Shown in pieces: positions 5,221 through 5,268 of a DNA stretch of 5,268 nucleotides. Position numbers and translations under genes: made by a program. The notes below the pieces were generated by a model, which was not told where the DNA came from, did no database searches, and saw nothing but the letters and a program-made list of their open reading frames with translations. This DNA is from Methanocorpusculum sp. (GTDB taxonomy: Archaea; Halobacteriota; Methanomicrobia; Methanomicrobiales; Methanocorpusculaceae). Every line of letters starts with the position of its first letter. The stretch's first letter is position 1. The stretch spans positions 1-5,268 of the forward strand of contig DALTYF010000083.1 in the NCBI GenBank assembly GCA_029986195.1, in the 5' to 3' direction.

Positions 5221-5254
5221 ACTTGTTCATAATGTCTGATTGGATTATTTGGAA

Positions 5255-5260
5255 TTTTTT
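5255..5260 (+). terminator. T6 tract, weak candidate terminator for rightward transcription
   Basis: Six T near the right edge, 35 nt after the TAA at 5218-5220, in an AT-rich stretch. If the small rightward frame is expressed, this would end its transcript. Read on the other strand, the same A/T-rich block could be promoter DNA. Confidence 0.25.
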
Positions 5261-5268
5261 ATCTTTGG

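Larger units (their letters stand above)
5060..5230 (-). other. Doubtful 56-aa leftward reading frame upstream of the dehydrogenase
   Basis: An ATG at 5230 opens a frame that begins MNKFRLLEQSRFAGR and ends in DLFFVIFPTL before a TAA at 5062-5060. An A/T-rich block (about 5250-5262) lies near 27 nt upstream, where a leaderless promoter would put its box A, but there is no SD. The proline/isoleucine-rich middle looks like the reverse-strand shadow of a glycine-rich sequence, and the frame runs into the dehydrogenase promoter. I think it is more likely not a gene. Confidence 0.15.

Noticed and set aside
4706..5239. 177-aa rightward open frame opposite the dehydrogenase start and its promoter
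   Set aside because: Mostly antisense to a well-supported ALDH, arginine/serine/cysteine-rich without a domain, and it crosses the ALDH promoter. It is a shadow.
1..5268. tRNA, rRNA, CRISPR array, insertion sequence or defence module
   Set aside because: I scanned by eye for T-loop-like motifs, regular repeats with spacers, terminal inverted repeats and transposase or defence motifs, and found none that held up.

Overview
The window looks like chromosomal DNA of a euryarchaeal methanogen, most likely of the order Methanomicrobiales (a Methanocorpusculum-like genome is my best guess; this is inference from gene content and style, not a database result). Three small archaeal conserved families are recognisable: UPF0148 (the p27/Sjogren autoantigen zinc-ribbon family), UPF0147 and the UPF0200-type P-loop kinase. 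They sit with an archaeal RNase Z. Upstream regions show archaeal TATA-like boxes and Shine-Dalgarno sites, and genes end at T-tracts. Base composition is moderately GC-rich in genes and AT-rich between them.

Layout. Positions 1-194 are a non-coding or unresolved flank with two T-tracts, a repeated 15-mer and a long imperfect inverted repeat. From 2903 down to 195 runs a leftward cluster of four genes: UPF0148 zinc ribbon, UPF0200-type kinase, xylose-isomerase-like TIM barrel protein and RNase Z. The last three are very tightly packed (an ATGA overlap, then a 2-nt gap), which indicates one transcript with translational coupling. A 136-bp divergent intergenic region (2904-3039) holds a near-leaderless promoter for the leftward cluster and a TATA plus strong SD arrangement for the rightward UPF0147 gene (3040-3303). 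That gene converges on a second leftward pair, an NAD(P)-dependent aldehyde dehydrogenase (3576-5006) followed through another ATGA overlap by a small DUF1922-like zinc-ribbon protein (3313-3579). The flank 5070-5268 upstream of the dehydrogenase promoter has no confident gene, but contains a perfect 9-bp stem-loop and a short reading frame that becomes longer and more protein-like if one G is removed from a G6 run.

Function. RNase Z matures tRNA 3' ends. The kinase and TIM barrel partner are of unknown substrate, and the zinc-ribbon proteins are uncharacterised. The dehydrogenase has every catalytic residue and could be a lactaldehyde or other aldehyde oxidase; a role in coenzyme F420 precursor synthesis is possible but not shown. 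I see no mobile element, CRISPR array, defence system, tRNA or rRNA. The window is mostly ordinary housekeeping DNA. The points most worth a second look are the 5070-5268 flank, the two coupled gene sets and the divergent promoter.
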